From an uncultured Paenalcaligenes sp. (GTDB taxonomy: Bacteria > Pseudomonadota > Gammaproteobacteria > Burkholderiales > Burkholderiaceae_B): a stretch of DNA of 40,967 bases. Positions 1 to 10,628 of the stretch are shown piece after piece (position 1 is the stretch's first letter; every line of letters starts with the position of its first letter). A program made the position numbers and the translations under genes. The notes beneath the pieces are model-generated. The model ran no database searches, was not told the origin of the DNA, and saw only the letters and a list, made by a program, of their open reading frames with translations. The stretch covers positions 1 through 40,967 of the forward strand of contig CANQRK010000004.1 in assembly GCA_947626245.1 (NCBI GenBank). The letters are read 5' to 3'.

Positions 1-330
1 CTGCTTTTACAAGCCGAAGGCGCTACTGTCACCCTCTGCAATAGCAAAACCAAAGATTTGGCAGCACACACCTTGCGTGCTGACATCCTTGTCGTTGCGG
101 TGGGTCGTCCCCATATGATTACAGGTGACATGATCAAACCTGGTGCTATTGTGATTGACGTAGGCATTAACCGCCTAGACAACGGCAAACTAGCCGGTGA
201 TGTGGATTTTGAATCCGCCCTGCCTGTAGCCGGTGCGATCACTCCCGTACCGGGCGGTGTCGGCCCCATGACCATCGCGATGTTATTGGTCAACACGGTC
301 GAAGCCGCCGAGCGCCTTTTAACTCCTTAA
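1..330 (+). CDS. folD: Bifunctional methylenetetrahydrofolate dehydrogenase/cyclohydrolase FolD, C-terminal part (5' truncated by window)
   Basis: Frame 1 is open from base 1; translation contains [27 protein letters not shown]...GDVDF...[17 protein letters not shown], the FolD C-terminal signature. Confidence 0.95.
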   Translation: MLLQAEGATVTLCNSKTKDLAAHTLRADILVVAVGRPHMITGDMIKPGAIVIDVGINRLDNGKLAGDVDFESALPVAGAITPVPGGVGPMTIAMLLVNTVEAAERLLTP

Positions 331-348
331 TACCCACAAGTTGCCCAC

Positions 349-2415
349 ATGACCAATCCACTGTTAGCCCCTATAGACCAACTCATTGACTACGCACATA
401 TCGAAGCCACACATATCGAGCCCGCTATCACTGAACTGTTAGCTCAAGCCCGATCTGCGGTTGAGACCATTGCCAACCAACCAACGGCCACCTGGGACTC
501 TACAGTCAGCGCTTTGCACAATGCCACTGAACAACTATGGCGTGCTTGGACCATCGTGGGCCACTTGAACTCGGTAATCAACAGCCCAGAACTACGCGAA
601 GCCAAAACTCGCTGCTTGCCTCATATTACTGAGTTTTCTACTTGGTTAGGCCAGCATGCTGGGCTGTACGAACAATATCGTCAGCTTGCCCAAAGTGCCG
701 ACTACGTCCACTACAATGCCGAACAACAACGCACTATTGAGTTAGCGTTACGTGACTTCCGCTTAGGTGGTGTCGAACTTCAAGGCGAAGCACGCCAACG
801 TTATGGCGAAATCTCCGAACAACAGGCCTTAGCCTCTCAACGTTTTTCCGAAAATGTGCTCGACAGCATGGATCAGTGGGCGCTGTATATCACCGACCCC
901 ACTCAACTTGCCGGCATTCCCGACGATGTGTTATCTGCTTTTGCTGCAGCGGCAGCGGCCGATGACAAAACAGGTTGGAAAATCACGCTAAAAATGCCTA
1001 GCTATTTACCGGTCATGCAGTATGCGGAAAACCGAGAATTACGCCATACGCTTTACCAAGCCTACGCCACCGTGGCTTCCGATCAGGCGACCAAACCCGA
1101 GCTAGACAACTCTCAGGTCATTGAACAGCTTTTACACCTGCGTGCCGAAGAAGCTCAGCTATTGGGTTACAACAACTTTGCCGAGCTACGCCTAGAAACC
1201 CGTATGGCTGACAGTGCCGAGCAAGTCATCGATTTCCTTCACGACTTAGCACAACGTGCTCTGCCCTTTGCCCGCCAAGACCTAGAGCAACTCAAAGCCT
1301 ATGCCTTGGATTTAGGCATCACCGACTTTCAGCCGTGGGATGCCACCTACGTCTCAGAAAAACTACGTCAAGCGCAGTACAATTACTCTGAAGACGAAAT
1401 CAAACAATACTTCACCGAACCTCAGGTACTAAACGGTTTATTTCACGTTGCACAAGAGCTATTTGGTGTTAGTTTTAAAGCCGCCGACCTCTCTGTCTGG
1501 CATCCCGATGTACGCGCTTACGAGGTCTATAATGCCGACCAGCACTGCATCGGCTATTTATATCTAGACATGTATGCCCGTGCCGGCAAACAAGGTGGCG
1601 CTTGGGTCAATAGCGAACGCAGCCGCCGTCAAACAGCAACCGACCTGCATTTGCCCGTCACCTATTTGGTATGTAATTTCAGCTCACCCCAAGACAACAA
1701 ACCCGCCTTATTGACTCATGATGACGTCATCACCTTATTCCATGAAAGCGGTCATGCGTTGCATAATTTACTGTCTGCGGTAGACGAACCCGATGTATCC
1801 GCTTTTGCTGCCGTCGAATGGGATGCCATCGAACTGCCTTCGCAGTTTATGGAAAACTTCTGCTGGGAATACCCCGTGGTGGCGCTGCTATCATCCCATG
1901 TAGACACACAGCAACCTTTGCCCCTAGAGCTCTACCAAAAACTACTCGCTGCCAAAAACTTCCAAAGTGGCATGCAAATGGTACGACAAATTGAGTTTTC
2001 CTTATTTGACATACTCATTCATCATCAACCGCAGGGTTTATCCATTCAGGCTGTGCTCGACACCTTGGATCAGGTGCGTAGTCAGGTAGCGGTCATTTTA
2101 CCCCCTAGCTGGCACCGCTTCCCTCACGCCTTTTCGCATTTATTTGCTGGGGGTTACGGGGCTGGCTATTACAGTTACAAATGGGCCGAAGTCTTATCTG
2201 CTGACGCCTATGCGGCCTTCGAGGAAAATGCTGTTCCACTCGCCGATGGTAGCCGCAATACCCTAGTGGCAGATACGGGCCGTTTATTCCGCGATGAAGT
2301 CCTCGCCGTGGGGGGGATTCGTCCTGCCGCCGATAGCTTTGCTGCCTTCCGTGGTCGTCAGCCCTCACCCGAAGCCCTGTTACGCCATAGCGGTCTTAGC
2401 CAAGACGCCGCCTAA
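349..2415 (+). CDS. prlC: Oligopeptidase A-like M3 family metallopeptidase
   Basis: 688 aa; HESGH zinc motif (TLFHESGHALHNLLS) and FAGGYGAGYYSYKWAEVLSADAY typical of M3 peptidases. Confidence 0.93.
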   Translation: MTNPLLAPIDQLIDYAHIEATHIEPAITELLAQARSAVETIANQPTATWDSTVSALHNATEQLWRAWTIVGHLNSVINSPELREAKTRCLPHITEFSTWLGQHAGLYEQYRQLAQSADYVHYNAEQQRTIELALRDFRLGGVELQGEARQRYGEISEQQALASQRFSENVLDSMDQWALYITDPTQLAGIPDDVLSAFAAAAAADDKTGWKITLKMPSYLPVMQYAENRELRHTLYQAYATVASDQATKPELDNSQVIEQLLHLRAEEAQLLGYNNFAELRLETRMADSAEQVIDFLHDLAQRALPFARQDLEQLKAYALDLGITDFQPWDATYVSEKLRQAQYNYSEDEIKQYFTEPQVLNGLFHVAQELFGVSFKAADLSVWHPDVRAYEVYNADQHCIGYLYLDMYARAGKQGGAWVNSERSRRQTATDLHLPVTYLVCNFSSPQDNKPALLTHDDVITLFHESGHALHNLLSAVDEPDVSAFAAVEWDAIELPSQFMENFCWEYPVVALLSSHVDTQQPLPLELYQKLLAAKNFQSGMQMVRQIEFSLFDILIHHQPQGLSIQAVLDTLDQVRSQVAVILPPSWHRFPHAFSHLFAGGYGAGYYSYKWAEVLSADAYAAFEENAVPLADGSRNTLVADTGRLFRDEVLAVGGIRPAADSFAAFRGRQPSPEALLRHSGLSQDAA

Positions 2416-2419
2416 GTCT

Positions 2420-3001
2420 ATGAAACGTTTTTTACTTGGTCTCTCTTTGGTTGCTGGCTTGGGCTTTGCCCAAGTCGGCTGGTCTGCATCTCAAATTCAT
2501 ACTGTGCGCGGCTTTATGCCCGACCTAAAATTTGATTTAGTCTCGGCACACAAAGACTCCTTTACTGAAAAAGACGTCTCAGACAAAGTCGTACTGATGT
2601 TCTTTGGTTATGCCAGCTGCCCCGATATTTGCCCTACCACCATGGCCCAATTAGCTGAGGTCATGGAACAGCTTGGCGATGAGGCCTCAAAGGTACGCAT
2701 TTTATTTGTCAGTGTAGACCCCTACCGCGACAGTGCCGATTTATTACAAGATTACGTCGAAATCTTTGATGATCGTTATGCCATCGGTCTAACCGGCAGT
2801 CCCAAGCAAATTGCTCAGGTGGCTCGCCGCTATCGTGTCGCGTATCAAGTAGAAAAACCCCAAGCAGACAACCCCAACGCCTACGAGGTGGCTCATAGCC
2901 GTGGGGTGTATTTTTTTGATGCCAAGGGAAAAGCCCGTTACTTGGCCTCGGACTCTGAAGCCGTCGAGGCCTTGGTGGAAAAGGTCAAAGACCTATTATG
3001 A
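2420..3001 (+). CDS. SCO1/SenC family copper-binding/redox protein
   Basis: FFGYASCPDICPTTMAQL (CxxxC), VSVDPYRD, HSRGVYFFD; start placed at 2420 (MKRFLLGLSLVAGLGFAQVGWSA signal peptide), not at ORF start 2294, which overlaps prlC. Confidence 0.9.
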   Translation: MKRFLLGLSLVAGLGFAQVGWSASQIHTVRGFMPDLKFDLVSAHKDSFTEKDVSDKVVLMFFGYASCPDICPTTMAQLAEVMEQLGDEASKVRILFVSVDPYRDSADLLQDYVEIFDDRYAIGLTGSPKQIAQVARRYRVAYQVEKPQADNPNAYEVAHSRGVYFFDAKGKARYLASDSEAVEALVEKVKDLL

Positions 3002-3003
3002 GT

Positions 3004-4377
3004 TTAGCGCGCGGCCTTTAAGGCTGTGCGCAAGCCTTCTTCGAGCACGGGATGATAAAACGGCATCGCTAACATGTCGTTTAGGGTTAACTTCATTTGT
3101 AGGCTCCATGCTAACAAATGGGCCAAATGCTCGGCCCCTGGCCCAATCATCTCGGCCCCTACAAAACGTTCGGTCTTGTTATCGATATAAACCCGCAATA
3201 CACCGGCATTCTGAGCCATAATGCGTGCACGCCCTTGTTGCGCATAGTGCACCGCTCCAATACGCGTTTGCGCTAAATCTAGTTGATCATAAGCGACTCC
3301 CACTCGCATAATTTGCGGTTCACTAAACACGATACTAAGCGACGCACGCCTTTGTATCGGTTGCGGTGTCGCAGGCCACTGGGCCGCATTTAAACCCGAT
3401 TGGTAGCCTTCGTCAGCCGCTTCGTGCAACACTGGGTGTACGGCATTAACATCGCCTGCCAGAAAAATAGGAGTATCCTTGATCTGCAACGTATCTGAGT
3501 CAAAAGCGGGCATCCCTTTTTCATCCAATTGGGCACCGGTGTGCTCAAGACCCAAATTGGCAATAGCAGGTTGTCGCCCTGTAGCACCTAAAATAAAGTC
3601 GGCATCAACATGATGCGACTGCCCGTCTTGTTCATAATGGACTCGTACCTGATTATTTTTTAGTTCAGTACGCGTAATGGTTGCATTAAGGCGTAAATCG
3701 AACTGCTGGGCCATCAATTGCTGTGCCGAAGCCAATACCTCGGGATCCGTAATGCCGGCTAAGCGCTGGCTACGATTCAATACGGTTACCTGTACTCCCA
3801 AGCGTGCTAACGCCACACCTAGCTCTAAACCGATGACTCCAGCACCGGCCAAAACCAAACGTTTTGGAAGGTCTTTCCAATAAAACACATCGTCTGTTTG
3901 GATAAAACGATCAGCAGCCTCCAAGAAAACTGGCGGGATGACTGCTATTGACCCCGTGGCTAACACTACGCTTTGCGTGTGTAATATCAAATCATCATTG
4001 ATCTGTACAGTTTGATTATCTAGTAAGCGGGCCCAGCCCTTGATTTTGTCCTGAGCAGGAAAGGATTCAATGTCTTTCAGCACAAAACCGACAAAACGAT
4101 CACGCTCGTCTAGCACGCGTTGCATGACGGCCTGTCCATCGATACGTACCCCGTCCACATGTACACCAAACTGATGACTACCAGCCACCTGTGCCGCGGA
4201 CTCTGCCGCTGCAATCAATAGTTTAGAAGGCATACAACCCACGCGAGCGCAAGTCGTACCATATTGATCTGCCTCGACCAACACCGCTGTTTTACCAGCA
4301 CGTTTTGCTGCCTTGTAAGCGGTCATCCCGGCCGTACCGGCACCAATAACCACGACATCTACATCTCGTTGTTGCAT
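3004..4377 (-). CDS. Dihydrolipoyl dehydrogenase-like pyridine nucleotide-disulfide oxidoreductase
   Basis: GAGTAGMTAYKAAKRAGKTAVLVE FAD motif; redox site GTTCARVGCMPSK (CxxxxC); C-terminal HPVLEEGLRTAL. Confidence 0.9.
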   Translation of the reverse strand: MQQRDVDVVVIGAGTAGMTAYKAAKRAGKTAVLVEADQYGTTCARVGCMPSKLLIAAAESAAQVAGSHQFGVHVDGVRIDGQAVMQRVLDERDRFVGFVLKDIESFPAQDKIKGWARLLDNQTVQINDDLILHTQSVVLATGSIAVIPPVFLEAADRFIQTDDVFYWKDLPKRLVLAGAGVIGLELGVALARLGVQVTVLNRSQRLAGITDPEVLASAQQLMAQQFDLRLNATITRTELKNNQVRVHYEQDGQSHHVDADFILGATGRQPAIANLGLEHTGAQLDEKGMPAFDSDTLQIKDTPIFLAGDVNAVHPVLHEAADEGYQSGLNAAQWPATPQPIQRRASLSIVFSEPQIMRVGVAYDQLDLAQTRIGAVHYAQQGRARIMAQNAGVLRVYIDNKTERFVGAEMIGPGAEHLAHLLAWSLQMKLTLNDMLAMPFYHPVLEEGLRTALKAAR

Positions 4378-4411
4378 ACGCTTCTCCAGTGATTAAGGGG
4401 TAGCGACGTCT

Positions 4412-4615
4412 TTAAGCCAGTTGGGGATTAAAGCCGACAGCTTGTAAACGCATCATTAGTTCTTGGGCCTCGAGGTATTCGGCCTCGATGGTCAACCAGT
4501 GCGTGTCAGTATCTGCCGTAACAATAGCCTCGGGGGCTAGTTCGTGCACTGCCTGCGTAATGGTCTTAACACAATGACCACAGGTCATATCGGGCACAAT
4601 GAATTCTTTTTTCAT
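4412..4615 (-). CDS. Heavy-metal-associated (HMA) domain protein, CopZ-like
   Basis: MKKEFIVPDMTCGHCVKTITQAV with MxCxxC; start at 4615 preferred over 4663. Confidence 0.85.
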   Translation of the reverse strand: MKKEFIVPDMTCGHCVKTITQAVHELAPEAIVTADTDTHWLTIEAEYLEAQELMMRLQAVGFNPQLA

Positions 4616-4692
4616 AACAAATCCTTTGAAAGGCAAAGTAAAGAAATAAAAAACGTAGTACAAAGCTAAAAGCTGAAATATTAATATTAGCC

Positions 4693-4732
4693 TAACACAA
4701 CAAAGGGGCTTAAAAGCCCCTTTGTTGTGTTA
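4693..4732 (-). terminator. Perfect 19-bp inverted repeat, likely rho-independent terminator of the nitroreductase gene
   Basis: taacacaacaaaggggctt-aa-aagcccctttgttgtgtta; GC core with A/T-rich flanks; begins at the stop codon. Confidence 0.75.
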
Positions 4733-5302
4733 GATGTTGGGTTGCCAATCCGAAACATGGTCTGCTAGCGCTGGCCGTTCTTTAGGAACTAGCGGTTCAG
4801 ACAAACTGCCTATGACCACGAAACCCAAAAACTCATGCTCTAGGGCGTCAAAACCCAACGCCTGCGGCACCCCTTGGGTATAGGTCCCAATGCCTGTACT
4901 CCAAAATGCCCCATAACCCAAAGCGTGAGCCGCATTTAAGATATTCATGACAGCTGCCCCTGTCGCCAACATACGCTCGTGCTCGGGGATACGATCATTG
5001 CTGTGATCTACGTATGAAGCCACGGCAATCACCACAGGAGCACGACCTAACCAGTCGCGCATGTTTTTTTCCTTGGTGGGCTCAAGAGGCTTGCCCTCGG
5101 CCTGAAGGGTGTCTACTGCTAAATCAGCCAAATACGCAATGTGTTCACCGCGCACCAGTTTAAAACGCCAAGGCTGTAGGCGCCCATGATCAGGAGCACA
5201 CATGGCCGTTGCCAAAATTTGTTGTAGCTCGTGCTCTGATGGGCCTGGCCCTTGGATTTGCTTGGTTGAACTACGACTTAATAAAGCAGCTAATACTGAC
5301 AT
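4730..5302 (-). CDS. Nitroreductase family protein (YdjA-like)
   Basis: RSSTKQIQGPGPSEHELQQILATAMCAPDHGRLQPWRF; GAAVMNILNAAHALGYGAFWSTG. Confidence 0.88.
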   Translation of the reverse strand: MSVLAALLSRSSTKQIQGPGPSEHELQQILATAMCAPDHGRLQPWRFKLVRGEHIAYLADLAVDTLQAEGKPLEPTKEKNMRDWLGRAPVVIAVASYVDHSNDRIPEHERMLATGAAVMNILNAAHALGYGAFWSTGIGTYTQGVPQALGFDALEHEFLGFVVIGSLSEPLVPKERPALADHVSDWQPNI

Positions 5303-5315
5303 ATTTCCCCTTTGA

Positions 5316-6038
5316 TTAAACAGCAGATCGAATTAAAGCCTTCATATCGCGCACGGCTTTATCCCAACCATCGAAAACGGACTGAGCCACAATGGCATGC
5401 CCGATATTTAACTCAGCGATACCAGGTATAGTCGCGACGGCCTGCACATTGCCATAATGCAAGCCATGGCCTGCATTGACTCGCAACCCTAACTTAACAC
5501 CATGAGCCGCACCCAAACGGATACGTTCTAATTCTTTAGCCGCTTGGGCTTCGTCTGCCGCCTCGGCAAATGCACCCGTATGCAACTCGATCACCGTTAC
5601 CCCACTGCGTTGTGCCGCCTCAATTTGATTTGGGCACGCATCAATGAACAAGGACACCCGAATACCGTGCTGCTGTAACTGTTGCACCGCTGCCTGCACC
5701 GCATCAAAATGCGTAATGACGTCTAAGCCTCCTTCGGTGGTGAGCTCGCTGCGCTTTTCTGGCACCAAACACACATCCTCGGGTTTAACCTCGCAAGCTA
5801 TGGCTAACATTTCAGCAGTAATCGCGCACTCTAAGTTCATTCGTGTACGAATGGCCTTGCGCATCGCATAGACATCGGCATCTTGGATATGACGTCGGTC
5901 TTCGCGCAAATGCAACGTGATTAAGTCAGCGCCTGACTCTTCGGCGCGCACAGCAGCTACGATGGGATCAGGGTAAGTAGTTAAGCGTTGCTGCCTTAAC
6001 GTAGCCACATGATCAATATTAACACCTAGTTCGATCAT
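5316..6038 (-). CDS. pdxJ: Pyridoxine 5'-phosphate synthase
   Basis: [18 protein letters not shown]...[16 protein letters not shown]...[16 protein letters not shown]. Confidence 0.97.
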   Translation of the reverse strand: MIELGVNIDHVATLRQQRLTTYPDPIVAAVRAEESGADLITLHLREDRRHIQDADVYAMRKAIRTRMNLECAITAEMLAIACEVKPEDVCLVPEKRSELTTEGGLDVITHFDAVQAAVQQLQQHGIRVSLFIDACPNQIEAAQRSGVTVIELHTGAFAEAADEAQAAKELERIRLGAAHGVKLGLRVNAGHGLHYGNVQAVATIPGIAELNIGHAIVAQSVFDGWDKAVRDMKALIRSAV

Positions 6039-7471
6039 TCTAAATCCTGTTCAACTATGTCTAATTGCCACCCACCGCCTAACGCTTTATAAAGCAAGAC
6101 GCGATTGAGTAAAGACTCCATGCCTAATTGCACAAAGCGTTGCTGGGTGCCGTATAAATTAATTTCTGCTGTTTGAACTTGCAAGAAACTATCAATACCG
6201 GTTTCGTAACGTAAATTAGCCAAGCGCAAGGTTTCCGCGGCAGCATGTTCAGTTAAGCGCAAAGCGTCTAACTGCTTGCCGTAGGTTTCTTCTCCGGCCA
6301 AGGCATCAGCCACCTCTTTAAAAGCCGTTTGAATGGCTTTTTCATAGCTAGACACGGCAATGGACTGACGCGCCTCGGCTAAGTCTAAACCACCACTCAC
6401 CCCTCCAGAAAATAAGGGCATGGTAATTTGAGGTGAATATTGCCAAAACGTCCGTCCCGAATCAAACAAAGAGCTAAAAGATGGGCTAGCTAAACCAAAC
6501 AAACCCGTAATGGATACATTAGGGAAAAAAGCAGCTCGGGCAGCGCCTATATTGGCATAAGCGGCTCGTAACTGATGCTCGGCCGCTAATATATCGGGAC
6601 GACGCTCAAGCAGACTGGAAGGCAAACCCACCGGAATATCAGCCACGACTTGCTTGCTACCAAACGGAGCGGCTTCGGGCAAGTTATCTGGCAAGATCGT
6701 ACCGACCAATAGTGTCAACGCATTGCGTGCTTGCGCATGAGCACGCAGCATTTGCTGCTGATCAGCACGCGCACTTTCCAACTGCATCACGGCTTGGTGT
6801 AGCTCTAGATCGGAGGCACTGCCAACGTCATAGCGCACTTTAACCAATTGGTAGGAGCGCTCTCGGCTTTGTTCAGTCGCCAAAGTAAGCTCGTACATTT
6901 GCTGTGCGCTACGCATTTTGAAATACGCTTCGGCAATTTGAGCTACCAAATTAATACGCACGGTACGTTGTGCCTGTTCGGTAGCCAAGTACTGCTCGTA
7001 AGCGGCTTCGGTCAGATTACGCACACGACCAAAGAAGTCGAGTTCAAAAGCCGTAATCCCTACACCCGCTTGAAAATAACGATTAATCGCAGGGGAATCT
7101 GGCCCACCCGTTCGTAGATCAGCAGGATTACGAGTCACCTGACCCGCGCCCCCTGCACCAAAAGTCGGCAGGCGCTCGCTGCCGGCAATACCGTATTGGG
7201 CTCGCGCCTCGGCAATACGGTCTACAGCAATACGTAAATCGCGGTTATGTTCTAAGCCCAGCTGAATGAGTGCATGCAACTGGGGGTCAGTGAAGAAATC
7301 CTGCCAACCCAATTGCTCTAATGTCGCACTGCTATCGGACTGCCCTACCGTCGAATCAAACTGACTAGGAATAGGCGCCACAGGACGCTCATAGGTCGGA
7401 GCCAAAGAACACCCAGCCAACAATAAAGCAGACGCCAACGCCGTTAATCCAGTCTTAATACCTACACTCAT
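6035..7471 (-). CDS. RND efflux outer-membrane lipoprotein (OprM/NodT family)
   Basis: Lipobox [50 protein letters not shown]. Confidence 0.95.
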   Translation of the reverse strand: MSVGIKTGLTALASALLLAGCSLAPTYERPVAPIPSQFDSTVGQSDSSATLEQLGWQDFFTDPQLHALIQLGLEHNRDLRIAVDRIAEARAQYGIAGSERLPTFGAGGAGQVTRNPADLRTGGPDSPAINRYFQAGVGITAFELDFFGRVRNLTEAAYEQYLATEQAQRTVRINLVAQIAEAYFKMRSAQQMYELTLATEQSRERSYQLVKVRYDVGSASDLELHQAVMQLESARADQQQMLRAHAQARNALTLLVGTILPDNLPEAAPFGSKQVVADIPVGLPSSLLERRPDILAAEHQLRAAYANIGAARAAFFPNVSITGLFGLASPSFSSLFDSGRTFWQYSPQITMPLFSGGVSGGLDLAEARQSIAVSSYEKAIQTAFKEVADALAGEETYGKQLDALRLTEHAAAETLRLANLRYETGIDSFLQVQTAEINLYGTQQRFVQLGMESLLNRVLLYKALGGGWQLDIVEQDLE

Positions 7472-10400
7472 GCTTTATCTCCTGAGGATTCAACGTGTTT
7501 GGCTTGCGCCCCTAACAAACGGGGTTTGGTTTTGAACACTTTAAGGACCACCACAAAGAAAGTAGGAACGAAGATCACAGCCAAAGGCGTAGCAGCCAAC
7601 ATACCACCTACTACCCCCAGACCCACCGCATTCTGGCTAGCAGCACCTGCTCCGGTAGCCAGCGCCAACGGTACCACACCTAGAATAAAGGCAAAGGAAG
7701 TCATCAAAATAGGACGGAAGCGCATACGAGCAGCCTCGACGGTGGATTCAATCAAGTCTCCGCCGCGTGCAACCGCGTCTTTGGCAAACTCAATAATCAA
7801 AATCGCGTTCTTAGCCGACAGACCAATCACCGTCACCATACCGACTTGGAAATACACATCATTCGCCATACCCATCATAGTAACCAAGAGCACCGCCCCC
7901 AGCATACCTAACGGTACAGCCAATAGGACGCTAAGTGGAATAGCCCAGCTTTCGTACAACGCAGCCAACAACATAAAGACCACTAAAATAGCCAAGCCCA
8001 TAAGGATTAAGCTTTGTCCAGAAGCCTGAATCTCCTGATAAGACAATCCTGTCCACTCGTAACCATAACCGGTTGGTAACTCGCCAACCAAGCGCTCCAT
8101 CTCCGCCATGGCCTCGCCAGAGCTATAGCCCGGTGCGGCGGAACCACCAATACGTACGGCATCATAACTGTTATAGCGCACGACCTGCACAGGTGCCAGT
8201 TCGGAGGACACGCTCACAAAGGTGCGTAACGGAACCATCTCACCCTGATTGTTTTTCACATTCATATTCAGCAGTTCGTCTTCGTCCATACGGAAACGAT
8301 CTTCAGCCTGAACCCAAATGTTTTCCACCCAACCCGCATTGGTGTACTTACCAATATAAGCGCCCCCTAGAGCGGTGGAGATCATGGTAGCAGCCTCGTT
8401 AAACGCTACCCCTTGAGCCGCTGCTTTTTCACGGTCAATGGATACATTTAACTGCGGCCCTGGTCCTAAGCCTGTCACACGAGTTTGACTTAACACCGGA
8501 CTTTCATTCGCTAGCTGCAAGAGTTGCTGCGCAGCCCCTAACAGCTCTTGTTGACCATGACCAGCACGGTCCTCTAGACGCAAGTCAAAACCGGAAGCAT
8601 TACCCAATGAAGGAATAGAAGGTGGTACCAACGCAAACACCATGGCATCAGGGATACCAAACAGCAAGTTTTGTACCGCACGCTGAGAAATCGCTTGAGC
8701 GGAGTTGTCTTGACCACGACGCTCATCGAAGTCTTTTAGCGTGACAAAAGCCAACGCCGAGTTTAGACCATTACCGTTAAAACTAAAGCCTTGTACAGTA
8801 ACAATGTCACGTACCTGTGGTTGTGCCTCGAAGAAATTTTCGACCTCTTCGATCACCTCAAGGGTACGATTAGCCGTAGAACCCGCGGGCAACTCGATGT
8901 TAGCAATCACAAAACCTTGGTCTTCTTCGGGCAAGAAAGCCGTAGGCATGCGGAAGTAAGTCCAACCCAACAACACCACTAACACCAAATACACCAACAT
9001 CATGCGCCCTAAGCCTTTTAAGCTAAAGCCGATAAAACGCGTGTAATGATGAGTGATAGAGTTAAAGTTACGGTTAAACCAACCAAAGAAGCCGCGACGC
9101 TCTACCGTATGCTGTCCTTTAGGAACAGCTTTAAGCAAGGTCACACACAAAGCGGGGGTAAAGGTAAGAGCTAAGAAGCCCGAGAACATAATGGAAATGG
9201 CCATGGCTACCGCAAACTGACGGTAAATCACACCCACCGAGCCCGACATAAAGGCTAACGGCAAGAACACCACACTCAAGACCAGCGTAATACCAACAAT
9301 AGCCCCACTAATCTGCGGCATGGCTTTGATAGTCGCCTCTTTGGGACTGAGGCCTTCTTCGGACATAATACGCTCAACGTTTTCCACCACCACAATAGCG
9401 TCATCCACCAAAATACCGATGGCGAGCACCATAGCAAACATGGTTAATACGTTGATAGAAAAGCCCATCGCATTCATAACCGCTAAGGCACCTAAAATAG
9501 CAACGGGTACCACCAAAGCCGGAATAACGGTATAACGGATGTTTTGCAAAAACACATACATCACAATAAAGACTAGCAGCAAGGCTTCGAGCAAGGTATG
9601 CACGACTTGCTCGATAGAGGTCTCGATGTACGGTGAGGTGTCATAAGGAATAGAGTACTCAATGCCTTCGGGGAAGAACTGAGCCAAATCATCCATTTGG
9701 GCTTTGATGCCCTTGGCAGTAGACAGCGCATTGGCATCAGGAGCCAATGAAATAGCAAAAGCAGCAGTAGACTGGCTATTTAAACGTGCACCGAATTGGT
9801 AGTTATCTGCACCGACTTCTACACGTGCCACGTCTTGTAGCAAGACCTTAGAGCCGTCTGGGTTCGCGCGCAAAATAACATTGGAGAATTCCTCGGCAGT
9901 ACGCAACTGACCATTCACCACAATGGGTGCCGTCACACGCTGATCTCCGGGATTAGGTGGTGAACCTAAGATACCGGCTGATACCAATACGTTTTGCTGC
10001 GCCAATGCGGCGTTAACCTCGGCCATACTGAGGTTATAGCTAATAAGCTGCTCGGGGTCGACCCAAACACGCATCGCACGACCTGCCGCAAACAGCTGGA
10101 ATTTACCCACACCAGGCACACGAGAAATCGTGTTTTGGATATTACGTTTAATATAGTCGGCGAGCTCAGTTTGATCTAAACGACCATCCGTCGATGAAAT
10201 AGAAACCACTAGCAAAAAGTTAGAGTTACTTTTTTCAATCTTTAGACCTTGCTGCACCACGGCCGCCGGCAAGGTGGACGTAATATTAGCAACACGGTTT
10301 TGTACATCCACCTGCGCTAAGTCAGGATCGGTACCCGGCATAAACGTTGCGGAGATACTGGTTTGCCCATACGAATCACTAACGGATTCGTAATACATCA

Positions 10401-10623
10401 GACCCGTCGCGCCGTTAAGCTCGTTCTCAATAACCGTTGCCACACTACTAGCAACGTCTTCGGCCGAAGCACCTGGGTACGTAGCGGAAATGGAAATGGT
10501 GGGCGGTGCAACCTCGGGATATTGTGAAACTGGCATGTTGGGCAAAGACAGCAAGCCCAACAAGCTAATTCCTAATGCAAGCACCCATGCAAAAATTGGG
10601 CGTTCAATAAAAAACTGTGGCAT
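7468..10623 (-). CDS. RND (HAE1) efflux transporter permease, AcrB/MexB-like
   Basis: 1051 aa; MPQFFIERPIFAWVLALGI, GILVDDAIVVVENVERIM, SAKNAILIIEFAKD. Confidence 0.97.
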   Translation of the reverse strand: MPQFFIERPIFAWVLALGISLLGLLSLPNMPVSQYPEVAPPTISISATYPGASAEDVASSVATVIENELNGATGLMYYESVSDSYGQTSISATFMPGTDPDLAQVDVQNRVANITSTLPAAVVQQGLKIEKSNSNFLLVVSISSTDGRLDQTELADYIKRNIQNTISRVPGVGKFQLFAAGRAMRVWVDPEQLISYNLSMAEVNAALAQQNVLVSAGILGSPPNPGDQRVTAPIVVNGQLRTAEEFSNVILRANPDGSKVLLQDVARVEVGADNYQFGARLNSQSTAAFAISLAPDANALSTAKGIKAQMDDLAQFFPEGIEYSIPYDTSPYIETSIEQVVHTLLEALLLVFIVMYVFLQNIRYTVIPALVVPVAILGALAVMNAMGFSINVLTMFAMVLAIGILVDDAIVVVENVERIMSEEGLSPKEATIKAMPQISGAIVGITLVLSVVFLPLAFMSGSVGVIYRQFAVAMAISIMFSGFLALTFTPALCVTLLKAVPKGQHTVERRGFFGWFNRNFNSITHHYTRFIGFSLKGLGRMMLVYLVLVVLLGWTYFRMPTAFLPEEDQGFVIANIELPAGSTANRTLEVIEEVENFFEAQPQVRDIVTVQGFSFNGNGLNSALAFVTLKDFDERRGQDNSAQAISQRAVQNLLFGIPDAMVFALVPPSIPSLGNASGFDLRLEDRAGHGQQELLGAAQQLLQLANESPVLSQTRVTGLGPGPQLNVSIDREKAAAQGVAFNEAATMISTALGGAYIGKYTNAGWVENIWVQAEDRFRMDEDELLNMNVKNNQGEMVPLRTFVSVSSELAPVQVVRYNSYDAVRIGGSAAPGYSSGEAMAEMERLVGELPTGYGYEWTGLSYQEIQASGQSLILMGLAILVVFMLLAALYESWAIPLSVLLAVPLGMLGAVLLVTMMGMANDVYFQVGMVTVIGLSAKNAILIIEFAKDAVARGGDLIESTVEAARMRFRPILMTSFAFILGVVPLALATGAGAASQNAVGLGVVGGMLAATPLAVIFVPTFFVVVLKVFKTKPRLLGAQAKHVESSGDKA

Positions 10624-10628
10624 ATGTC

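Noticed and set aside
2901-3221. 106-aa plus-strand ORF spanning the SCO/Lpd junction
   Set aside because: Out-of-frame overlap of two well-supported genes
7499-8029. 176-aa plus-strand ORF
   Set aside because: Antisense shadow of the strongly conserved RND permease gene; low-complexity T/A/I/K-rich translation, no SD or homology features
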